Below are positions 35,116 to 44,500 of a DNA stretch of 64,000 nt, in pieces. Position numbers and translations under genes: made by a program. How positions within the stretch are numbered: position 1 is the first letter of the stretch; each line of letters begins with the position of its first letter. This stretch comes from Gavia stellata (taxonomy: Eukaryota > Chordata > Aves > Gaviiformes > Gaviidae). The notes beneath the pieces were generated by a model. The model was not told where the DNA came from and did not search any database. It saw only the letters and a program-made list of their open reading frames with translations. The stretch spans positions 186,001-250,000 of the forward strand of contig NC_082632.1 in assembly GCF_030936135.1 (NCBI RefSeq), in the 5' to 3' direction.

Positions 35116-38100
35116 TTAGGGGCAGAGGGTGAGCAGAGCCGGCCCCTCTCCCAGCCAGAGCAACGGCCGGAGTCGTTCGCCGGCGAAAGCGGCCGGGGGG
35201 AAGGCGAAGATTTCCGTTTTGCTCTCGGCGTCGCGGAAAGCCACCCGCCCCCCGGCGTAATCCAAAGCCACCTCGATGCGCCTGGGCACGCGGCCGTGAG
35301 GCAGAGATGTGGGGCTGGGCCAGGTGAGAGCCTGTAGCTGCCCCAACCACTGCCCCACGGCCCAAACCCCTCGTTCGGGGCTGAGACCGAAACAGCCCTT
35401 ACGGGACACGAACTCCCGAGCCACCCCCAGCGCCCAGTCGGGACCGGGCCGAACCTCCACGGCCCAACGGTGCCGGCCCCCCGCGAAGCCCTCCCGACCC
35501 AAAACGCAGCGGAGAGACTCGAAACGCTCCGTTCCCGAGGGAAGAGGAGCTGAGGGGGATTCCCGGCGTCCCGCCGTCCGGCCGTCTGCCGAGACCAGGA
35601 TTTGGGGGTGAGCTGTGGCCGGGTCCAGCGTCACGGTTGCTGTAGAGGGGAGAGGGGTATCAGCTTCAAATCTTGCACCTAATTATCAGCTCTAAATGTT
35701 GCACCGAGGCATTGGAGCATCAGCCCCAGGTGTTGCACAGCATCACGAGCTCTAAATGTTGCCCCTGAGCATCAGACCGGGGTGTTGCTCCTGATTATCA
35801 GCTCCAAATGTTGCTCCAGAGCTTCTCAACCCCAGGAATTGCACCCGGGCATTGCACCGGAGCGTCAGCTTCAAATATTGCACCTGATCATCAGCTCTAA
35901 ATGTTGCACTGGAGCATCACCCTCACATATTGCACCCAAGCATCGGTCCCAGGCATTGCACTGCAGCTTTGGCCCTAAATATCACACTGGAGCATCCAAC
36001 CTGGGTGTTGCACCAGAGCGTCAGCTCCAAATATTGCGCCTGAGGATGAGTCCCAGGATTTGCTCCTGGGCGTTGCATCCGGACGCTGCACCGCAGCATC
36101 AGCTTCAAACGTTGCACCTGATTATCAGCTCTAAATATTGCACCAGAGCATCGGTCCCGGGCGTTGTGCCGGAGCATTGGCTCCGGATTTTGCATCTGAG
36201 CCACACCTCTGGATGCCGAATCTGAGCATCGGCCCCAGGCGCTGAACACAAAGCCCTGAAGCCCAACTCACCTCTCCGGTATCCCCCCGAGTCTTCCTCC
36301 AGGGAGAAGCCCAAGATGTCTGGAAAGAGAAGATGACTCCGGAGATTCGTATCCCTGGGGCTGCCCCACGGTCCATCCCCCCCACTCCCCATTGCACGGA
36401 GAGGTGGGAGACTCAACCCCCCTTTGTGTGGGGCATCGCCTCCCTCCACACCTAATTACTCTCCTAATTTGGGTGCTAATTAACAGCCAGCACCCTCTGC
36501 ACCTCCCACCTGCAGCTTCCCACCCCCTAAGGCTGCCTTGAAAGGGATAAATCCCTGAATTTTTATTAATTAAAAGGGCATTTGTGATGCTTGGACCTTC
36601 CAGCCAAACTTTGCCAACCCTGGGGGGGCTCTGCCCCCCCCAACCCCACTCCAGCCTCCCGTTTTTCCTTCTTAAATCCCCTTTTTTGCCAATTTTTCCC
36701 CTCCAAACACCTTTAAACTGTGTCACCGCCTCCGCCAGCACATTGGTTTTCAGGGAAAAATCCTCAAGCTCCACTTCCAGCTCCGGCATCGGCGGCAGCA
36801 GCGGCTGCGCCCTCCACTCGGTGCACCTCGGGAGGGGGCAAATCGGGGTGTTTAATGCCAGGAAATCCCCAAATTTCCCTTCCCCGTGCTGGAAAACCCT
36901 GGGGAAAGCACCTTCCTCCGTGCTTTACTTCCCCAGGAAAAGCTCCAGCTCCTGCAACACGCCACGGGAGATTCCCCCATTGCCACCAAGCTCGGGATCA
37001 ACTGTCAACCTCCCCCAGCTCAAAAGGAGAAATCCCGAGGGAAAAGGATGCAGGGTGAGGAGGGAACCCCTAAACTGGAGGATTTTGGCCCAAAACCGGT
37101 GTTCTTGGTGATGCTTTTTGGCCCCGGTACCTGCTCAGGGTGATTTGGGCATCCTGGAGAGGAAGGGAGAGAGATGCTCAGGGCTGTTTCCTGGGAATAA
37201 AAGCCAAAGAAGGGGAAAACAGAGGGATTTTGGGGAACGATTTGGCTCACCCGTAGCAGCTCACCGTCCGGTTGCCGGCACTTGGCCTGGAGCTCGGTGC
37301 GGCGTTGCCGGAGCCGGGCCAGCTCGGCGGTTTCACTGCGTCGCTGCTCCTCCAGCCCTCGGCGCAGGCGACCCAGACGGATCAAGAACCGCGATTCCTG
37401 CTCGCCCAGCGCCCGCCGGAGCCCGTCCAGCACCGCCAGCAGCTTCTGTTTCTCGGCATCAACTCGAGTCTGGGGGATGAAGGGAGAGGAGGAGGATGCT
37501 GGGGGCGGGGATGAAGCAGTTTGGCCCCCACGGTGCACCCCAAGAGCAGGAGCACCCACCAGCATCTCCTGTCTCGTCTCCTCCGCCGCCGCCGCCAGCC
37601 CGGCGCGTCGCTCGTCCTCCTCTTGCAGGGCTTTTAGGGAAGCTTCGAACCGCTCCTGCAACCGGGAAAAGGGGTTTTGGCTCCTGGAGGGGGGGGGAAA
37701 GGGGGGCCCAGGACCCCTGAAGCACCCAGGATATGGCCAGTGTGGGTGGCCCCATCCTCATCCTCCTCCCCAGCTGTGTTGAAGCAGATATACGCACGTA
37801 TATGCACTTTATAATTAGTTCTATAGCTATGCTATGTGTATACCGACGCACTATCCCTATAGATATACAAATATATAGTGATATATGGCCACCACGGGTC
37901 TCCCAGCCAGGCTGGGGTACCCCATCTCCCCAAGACGTCCCCTAAAAAGTCCCCTTCAACACCCCAACCCTCCTTTCTCCACCCTCCTTGCACCCCCAGA
38001 CGGGTCCCGACCCCCTTTGGGGATCCCCAGTTCTCCTCCGCACGAGAAGCGGAGCGGGATCCCTCCACAGCACAGGCGCTGGGTGAGAGCAGGAGCTTTT

Positions 38101-38753
38101 AAATCACCGATATTTAGAGTTTCGGTTCCCAAACCGCCACCCCCACACCCCGTTGCATATTTAAGCCTCAGCAAATTGCAGCGTTTCAGCTCAGTTTTGA
38201 CTTTCGGATGCTCGCGGTGCTTTTTTTCCCCTGGAAACATGGGGAAAAGCTTTGCCCCATGAGAAAATACGCATTTCTGGGGCTGAGTTTTAAGGGAAAT
38301 CGGGATTTTAGCATCGCTCAGGCAGGGAGAGGGTGCTTGAGCGGGGGTTTCGCTCACCCTGTACCAGCGAGCAGCCTCTTCGAGGGGCACGGCAGGGTGG
38401 GCGCGATGCTCGGCGCAGGCAGTGCAGAGCAGGATGCCATCCCGGCGACAAAAAAGGGTGAGGGGTTGGCGGTGCCGCCGGCAAAGCTCCTCCGCCGCCG
38501 GCGTTGCCAGCTCCCGGACGGCTGCCACCACGTTGGCCAGTTGCCGGTTGGGACGGAAGCCGCCGCGGGGGAAAGGTAAACGGCACTGGGGGCAGGAGCC
38601 GGCCCCGGCGGCATCCACGGAGCAACGATCGAGGCAACGGCGGCAAAAATTGTGGCCGCAAGCCAGGAGCATGACGGGATCGCGGAAGAAATCCAAGCAG
38701 ATGGCGCAGGTGGTTTCCTCCTGGAGGTTTTCCACGACGTCTCCCGCTGCCAT
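35116..38753 (-). CDS. TRIM27-like RING/B-box/coiled-coil/SPRY protein
   Basis: Probable E3 ubiquitin ligase of the TRIM class C-IV. Exons 38753-38358, 37655-37560 (96 nt), 37469-37251 (219), 36951-36929 (23), 36826-36711 (116), 36319-36272 (48) and 35639-35116 sum to 1422 nt, 473 aa. RING: CAICLDFFRDPV, CGHNFCRRC, CPQC at residues 16-58; RPNRQLANV follows, as in TRIM27. B-box 2 (about 91-117): CRRH, FC, CTAC, EHRAH, three residues shorter than in TRIM27 (normally CxxC-x5-HxxH). Coiled coil from exons 2-3. PRY-SPRY starts TVTLDPATAHPQILVS and shows CVLGREGFAGGRHRWAVEV, WALGVAREFVSRKG, GVWAVGQW, RRIEVALDYAGGRVAF and AFPPAAFAGERLRPLLWLG; the usual RHYWEV Tyr is Arg. The 96/23/116-nt exon pattern is the classic TRIM gene plan. 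TRIM39-like or TRIM7-like assignment is less likely from the RING. Confidence 0.92.
35650..36250. repeat. TTGCACCGGAGCATCAGCTC repeat in the TRIM27-like gene
   Basis: Some two dozen irregular 20-30 bp copies mixing AATGTTGCACCTGATTATCAG and GGAGCATCAGCTCCAAAT. It occupies the intron just before the SPRY exon. Confidence 0.88.
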
Positions 38754-38799
38754 GGTCGAGGCGAAGGGGTTGTTTTTTTATGAGCGCAGGGAGAAACGC

Positions 38800-39840
38800 C
38801 CACACGAAGGGGCCGGGCGACGGTTTTCCTGGAAGCGGCGATGGGGCAGGAGGCCGGCGTCGGCATCCGGAACCTGACGGAGAGAAGAAACGCAGAGCTT
38901 ATGCGCCGTTCTCACCGCCCCAGCAATAAAACAACCCCCAAGGACAAGGGCAGCAAAGAATTAACGCCAGCGGGGAACGCAGGCAGCGATTGCCACGGGG
39001 TTCGGAGAGGTGATTTATTTGCAAGGTGATTTTTCAGCCACTCCGGCTGCGCCCAGGGGAAGCAAACCGCAGCCGGAGGGTGGCTGTAGAAAGCAGGGAT
39101 TAATGCAGGAATGCAAGGAGTGAGCAGAGTTCCTGCTAAGTCCCGCAGAGCTCACGCGGATATTAGCCGTGTCGGCAGCCATAAGCCTGGTGGGAGCTTT
39201 AAAGGGAAATAAAAAACCGCCGCTGAATCTCAGCACCAAAATCAGACGTGAAAAATAAGGAGCGGAGGGGAAAAGCTAAGAATTAGCGGGCACAGGATCT
39301 ATAGCTGGAAATGGCATTAGAGCAGCCTGAAGCTGAGGCTGCCGAGCTCCCATTCCAGGCGGGAATAATGTTAATGCAGTTGTATAATAAAATTAATTTG
39401 GGGAACCAAACCAAACGAGAGTCTTCGAGCTGGAAGTTTCACTTTTATAGAATGTAGCTCACATAAAAATATATTTTTTAAAAAAAGAGACTAATCAGGG
39501 ATTATTAGAGTTATGAATAAGGCTGATAAAGCAGTGAAATAAGTTGGATGTTGCCAAACAGAGCTGTAAAAACTGCAGGTCGCTGAGCCCCAAATTCATC
39601 AGCTTTGGCTTTTCCCCAGGAAAACCACGGCCCCTTCCTCAGGGGAAATCAGAGGTGCTGCCAAACCCCCCTCCCGGGTGGCAACGAGCGCAAAAACAGG
39701 CAAAAGCGATGCAAAAAACCCGCCGGGCATTAGTTACCCCCCCAAAACCCCGTTAACAGACCCAGATTCCTCCCTGGGCAGGGAGGGACTGGGCGCGGGG
39801 GGAGCCCACCTTCACCGCGGGAGAGGGGATCGAAAAGATC
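38800..39840. other. Upstream region of the TRIM27-like gene; nothing else recognised
   Basis: About 1 kb without array or coding exon. CpG content falls from 38900 and the sequence is AT-rich at 39370-39540. Confidence 0.45.
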
Positions 39841-39844
39841 TGTT

Positions 39845-39970
39845 CTCATTGGTTGATCGTGCGCAGCCAATAGGAAGCCTCAGCGCGTCCGGCGGCCAAT
39901 AGGAGGCGGTGTTTGTGATCCCGCTTCCCGCTGTTCAACACCCGCGTGGGGGCCTCGAGGTTGCGCGATG
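39845..39970 (+). promoter_or_regulatory. Histone-like promoter with three CCAAT boxes, no recognised gene
   Basis: ATTGG (39848-39852, inverted CCAAT) and two direct CCAAT boxes in AGCCAATAGGA/GGCCAATAGGA contexts (39867-39871, 39896-39900), 19-29 bases apart in CpG-rich sequence. The following ATG at 39968 opens a 71-codon frame that resembles no histone and ends in AT-rich sequence. Confidence 0.45.
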
Positions 39971-39979
39971 GAGCGGAGC

Positions 39980-40600
39980 GCGATGCAGCGAGAGAGGGTG
40001 AAACAGGAGAAACCGCACCAAAATCAATGCTCGAGTTTAATGTCTGCGGGCCGCTCTCCAGACAGAAAAAGGGGAACGAAAATACTCAGAACATTTTGTT
40101 TTGTTTTCTTTTTAAATGTATTTTTTTTGCAACAAATGGCTGGAGCAGAAATTTTATTAAACACGGGTAAATTTAATCTCTAATTATTTCTGTGTTGTTT
40201 CAAGCACTTACTGGTCTTTTTCAAGGCAAATATCAGCCTCTGAGAGGCTTCGGCAGTAGCAGGGGAAGGCACAGCTACGCTAAGTATAATTTTTTTCCAA
40301 AAATATACTTTTTTTTTTTTACATTTATATTGTTTGTGTGTGCACAACCAACACCAAACTACTAATTAAGATTTATTTAATCTTTATTTTTTCTGTTATA
40401 AGCACCTCCTGCAGCCGCAGCGCCTTGGGGCAAGCATGTGTCACACCCGCTTGGCATTCTAGGGCAAATTTTAGCATTTTAGGGGTGTTTTTTTTTAACA
40501 GCGTTGCTCTAAGGCCTGGCCGCGGGGGCCGCGAACGGGGGGGGGTGAGCCCAGCTCTGGCGCTTCTTTTTTGGGGGCGGGAACTGCGGTTTTGGGGGTA
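39980..40600. other. AT-rich intergenic stretch
   Basis: T- and A-rich sequence with ATTTTATTAAA-type motifs. No gene recognised. Confidence 0.4.
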
Positions 40601-40608
40601 AAAGCCCA

Positions 40609-40730
40609 TTTTGGCGCCGGTGGGAGGGAGGGGCGGGGGCAGCGGCGCGTGGAGGTTGACTCGGTTGCGTCCGCCGCGGAGGGGAGGGGGAGAGGTTGAC
40701 TCGGTTGCGTCCGGCACGGGGCTATATAAA
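40609..40730 (+). promoter_or_regulatory. Promoter of the histone H1 variant
   Basis: TATATAAA box at 40723-40730, an E2F-type site TTTTGGCGCC at 40609-40618, and a perfect 22-bp direct repeat (GAGGTTGACTCGGTTGCGTC plus CG) at 40652-40673 and 40692-40713. The transcript start should lie near 40755, giving a 5' UTR of about 90 bases. The E2F site suggests S-phase expression. Confidence 0.7.
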
Positions 40731-40842
40731 GGGCCGCCGGGCGGCGCTGCGGCGCAGTCGGGGGGCGACAGCGGAGAGAGAAGGAGCGGAGCGGGAGGAG
40801 CGGAGCGGCGCGGCGCCGCGGCTCGAAGCCGGCGGCCGGGCC

Positions 40843-41361
40843 ATGCCGCGTGGGAAGGCCGCGCCGCAGCCATCCACCTCGGGGGTGGCGATGTCGTTGC
40901 CGCAGAAGCGCGGGTGGCCGTCGTTGTCGGAGCTTATTCTGCGCGCTGTTTGCCTCTCGACGAGCCGTAAAGGCGCTTCGTTGTCTGTCATTAAGAAGAG
41001 ACTTGCCACTGAAGGCTACAATGTGGGGCGAAACGGTGGCCGCCTAAAGGTGGCGCTCTGTGCTTTGGTCAACAAAGGGCTCCTGCAGCGGGTGACGGGC
41101 AGCGGTGTCGCCGGTTCGTTTCGTCTCGGCCCTAAGGGTAAGGAGCGAGTGGAGGGACCCGGGCAGCGCGGGAGGGCGGCTGGTAAATCCCGTCAGCGCC
41201 CCACCGGGAAGGCTAAGGGACGGAGGCGCGCTGTTAAAGTTACTGCGCAGCGGTTGAAGAAGCCGCGAAGACCTCGGGGAAAGGCGGCGGCAGCGGCAGA
41301 GGAGGCGGCCGGGGGTGCGGAGGAGGCCGGGGGCCCTGCGGCGGCTGGGAGCGAGTGTTAG
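40843..41361 (+). CDS. Divergent linker histone H1 variant, intronless
   Basis: 172 aa. Residues 1-23 form a short basic/Ser/Pro N-tail. Residues about 25-100 are the winged-helix globular domain: SLSELILRAVCLSTSRKGAS, LSVIKKRLATEGYNVGRNGG, RLKVALCALVNKGLLQRVTG, SGVAGSFRLG. These match H1 ([57 protein letters not shown]), but with Cys residues and other changes absent from somatic H1. The C-tail (101-172) is basic up to about 145 and then Ala/Glu/Gly-rich and acidic, ending GSEC, unlike the Lys/Ala/Pro tail of somatic H1. Start chosen at the first ATG after the TATA box. The 3' stem-loop shows it is of the replication-dependent type. It could be a germline H1. Which named variant it belongs to I cannot tell. 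Confidence 0.87.
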   Translation: MPRGKAAPQPSTSGVAMSLPQKRGWPSLSELILRAVCLSTSRKGASLSVIKKRLATEGYNVGRNGGRLKVALCALVNKGLLQRVTGSGVAGSFRLGPKGKERVEGPGQRGRAAGKSRQRPTGKAKGRRRAVKVTAQRLKKPRRPRGKAAAAAEEAAGGAEEAGGPAAAGSEC

Positions 41362-41400
41362 AGGAGCGTGGTGGATGGAGCAGTAGTGGTTGAACCCAAA

Positions 41401-41416
41401 GGCTCTTTTAAGAGCC
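41401..41416 (+). terminator. Histone mRNA 3' stem-loop
   Basis: GGCTCTTTTAAGAGCC, preceded by CCCAAA and followed by ACCCCAG, 40 bases after the H1 stop: the canonical six-base-pair stem and TTTA-type loop bound by SLBP in replication-dependent histone mRNAs. A purine-rich stretch (CAGCAGAGGAG) about 15 bases downstream may be the U7-binding element. Confidence 0.95.
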
Positions 41417-41539
41417 ACCCCAGGGGGTTCAGCAGAGGAGCTGGTCACGGGGCGGCGGGAGAGCGAGGGGGTGCCGCCTGCCCTCGGCGAGGGCTGGGAG
41501 GGAGGGAGGTGCTCCCCGTCAGCCCTGGGGCGAGGCGGC

Positions 41540-44500
41540 AATAAAAGAGCTGCGCCGAAGGGTGGCCGCCGTCCCCGCATTACTAAAAGAGCTGCACTGA
41601 GGGAAGGGTGAGGTGTGAATAAAAGGTTGTGCTGAGGGGAAGGGAGGTGTGAAGGTGGTACTAAAAGAGCTGCAAAGAGGGGTGGGTGCTGCCTCGTGTC
41701 ACTGAAAGAGCTGCACCGAGGGATGGGCGAGGCGGCAATAAAAGCTGCGCTGAGGGTTTGCTGGTGCCCCGTGTTACTGAAAGAGCTGTATCGAGGGAAG
41801 GGTGAGGTGTGAATAAAAGAAGTTGTGCTGAGGGGAAGGGGGGTGTGAAGGTGGTACTGAAAGAGCTGCATCGAGGGGTGGGTGGTGCCCCATGTCACTG
41901 AAAGAGCTGCACTGAGGGACAGGCGGCATTGCAAGAGCTGCACCGAGGGACTGGTGAGGTGGTGATAAGAGCTGCACTGAGGGGTGGCCGCCGCACCCCA
42001 TCACTGAAAGAGCTGCACCGAGGGACAGGTGAGGTGAGGCGGCATTGGAAGAGCAACACCGAGGGACTGGTGAGGAGGCGGTGATAAAAGAGCTGTGCTG
42101 AGGGGTGGTCGCTGCACCCCATCACTGAAAGAGCTGCACCGAGGGACGGGCGAGGCGGCAATAGAAGAGCTGCACCGAAGGGTGGCTGCTGCCCCGTGTT
42201 ACTGAAAGAGCTGCATCGAGGGAAGGGTGAGGTGTGAATAAAAGGGGTTGTGCTGAGGGGAAGGGGGGTGTGAAGGTGGTACTAAAAGAGCTGCAAAGAG
42301 GGGTGGGTGCTGCCTCGTGTCACTGAAAGAGCTGCACTGAGGGACGGGCGAGGCAGCAATAAAAGCTGTGCTGAGGGGTTGCTGGTGCCCCATGTTGCTG
42401 AAAGAGCTGTATTGAGGGAAAGTTGAGGTGTGAATAAAAAGGGTTGTGCTGAGGGGAAGGGGGGTGTGAAGTGGTACTGAAAGAGCTGCATCGAGGGGTG
42501 ACTGCTGCCTCGTGTCACTGAAAGAGCTGCACCGAGGGACGTGTGAGGCGGCATTAAAGGAGCTGCACTGAGGGATGGGTGAGGCGAGACAGTGATAAGA
42601 GCTGCATTGAGGGGTGGCTGCTGCCCCACGTCACTGAAAGAGCTGCACCAAGGGACAGGTGAGGTGAGGCGGCATTGCAAGAGCTGCACCGAGGGACTGG
42701 TGAGGAGGCGGCAATAAAAGCTGTGCTGAGGGGTTGCTGGTGCCCCATGTTGCTGAAAGAGCTGTATCGAGAGAAGGGTGAGGTGTGAATAAAAGAGATT
42801 GTGCTGAGGGGAAGGGGGGTGTGAAGGTGGTACTGAAAGAGCTGCACTGAGGGGTGGCTGCTGCCCCATGTCACTGAAAGAGCTGCAGTGAGGGAAGGGT
42901 GAGGTGAGGCGGCATTGCAAGAGCTGCACCGAGGGACTGGTGAGGTGGCGATAAAAGAGCTGTGCTGAGAGGTGGCTGCTGCACCCCATCACTGAAAGAG
43001 CTGCACCAAGGGATGGGTGAGGCAGCAATAGAAGAGCTGTGCTGAACGCCGGCTGCTGCTCTGTCTCCGGAAGTGCTGCAACGAGGGGACAGGCCCAGTA
43101 TGAATAAAGGGCTGTGCTGTAGGTGTGGCCACTGCACTGAGGGACAGGTGAGGTGTTGAGTAAAAGAGGCTGCACTGAGGGAAGGGGTGAGGTGGTGATG
43201 GAAGAGCTGCACTGAGGGGTGGCCGCTGCCCCATCTTACAGAAAGAGCTGCATCGAGGGAAGGGTGAGGTGTGAATAAAAGGGGTTGTGCTGAGGGAAGG
43301 GAGGTGCGAAGGTGGTACTAAAAGAGCTGCATCAAGAGGTGACTGCTGCCCTGTGTCACTGAAAGAGCTGCACCGCGGGACGGGCGAGGCAGTGATAAAA
43401 ACTGCACTGAGGGGTTGCTGGTGCCCCGTGTTGCTGAAAGCTGTATCGAGGGAAGGGTGAGGTGTGATTAAAAGGGGTTGTGCTGAGGGAAGGGGGATGT
43501 GAAGGTGGTACTGAAAGAGCTGCATCTAGGGGTGGCTGCTGCCCCATGTCACTGAAAGAGCTGCACCGAGGGACAGGTGAGGTGAGGCGGCATTGGAAGA
43601 GCCACACCGAGGGACTGGTGAGGAGGCGGTGATAAAAGAGCTGTGCTGAGGGGTGGTCACTGCACCCCATCACTGAAAGAGCTGCACCGAGGGACGGGCG
43701 AGGTGGCAATAGGAGAGCTGCACGGAGGGGTGGCTGCTGCCCCGTGTTACTGAAAGAGCTGCATCGAGGGAAGGGTGAGGTGTGAATAAAAGGCGTGTGC
43801 TGAGGGAAGGGGGGTGTGAAGGTGGTACTAAAAGAGTTGCAGAGAGGGGTGACTGCTGCCCCATGTCACTGAAAGAGCTGCACCGAGGGATGGGCGAGGT
43901 GATGTTAGAAGACCTGCACTGAGGGATGGGTGAGATGGTGATAAGAGCTGCAGCCAGGGGTGGCTGCCGTCCTGTGCCCCTGGAAGAGCTGCACCGGGGG
44001 GACAGCCCCGGTCTGAATAAAGGGCTGTACTGTAGATGTGGCCGCTGCACTGAGGGACAGGCGTGTGGCACTAAAAGAGCTGCACTGAGGGACGGGTGAG
44101 GTGTTGAGTAAAAGGCTGTGCTGAGGGGAGCTGTGAGGAAGCCATGGAAGAGCTGCACTGAGGGGTGGCTGCTGCCTCGTGTTACTGACAGAGCTGCACC
44201 GAGGGAAGGGTGAGGTGCGATTAAAAGGGGTTGTGCTGAGGGAAGGGGGGTGTGAAGGTGGTACTGAAAGAGCTGCATCGAGGGGTGGCTGCTGCCTCGT
44301 GTTACTGAAAGAGCTGCACCGAGGGACAGGTGATGTGAGGCGGCATTGCAAGAGCCACACTGAGGGACTGGTGAGGAGGCGGCGATACAAGCTGTGCTGA
44401 GGGGTGGCCGCCGCACCCCATCACTGAAAGAGCTGCACGGAGGGATGGGTGAGGCGGCAATAGAAGAGCTGCACTGAGGGGTGGCTGCTGCCCCCTGTTA

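Noticed and set aside
39968-40183. 71-codon frame after the triple-CCAAT promoter
   Set aside because: No histone or other family similarity; the second half is encoded by AT-rich low-complexity sequence.
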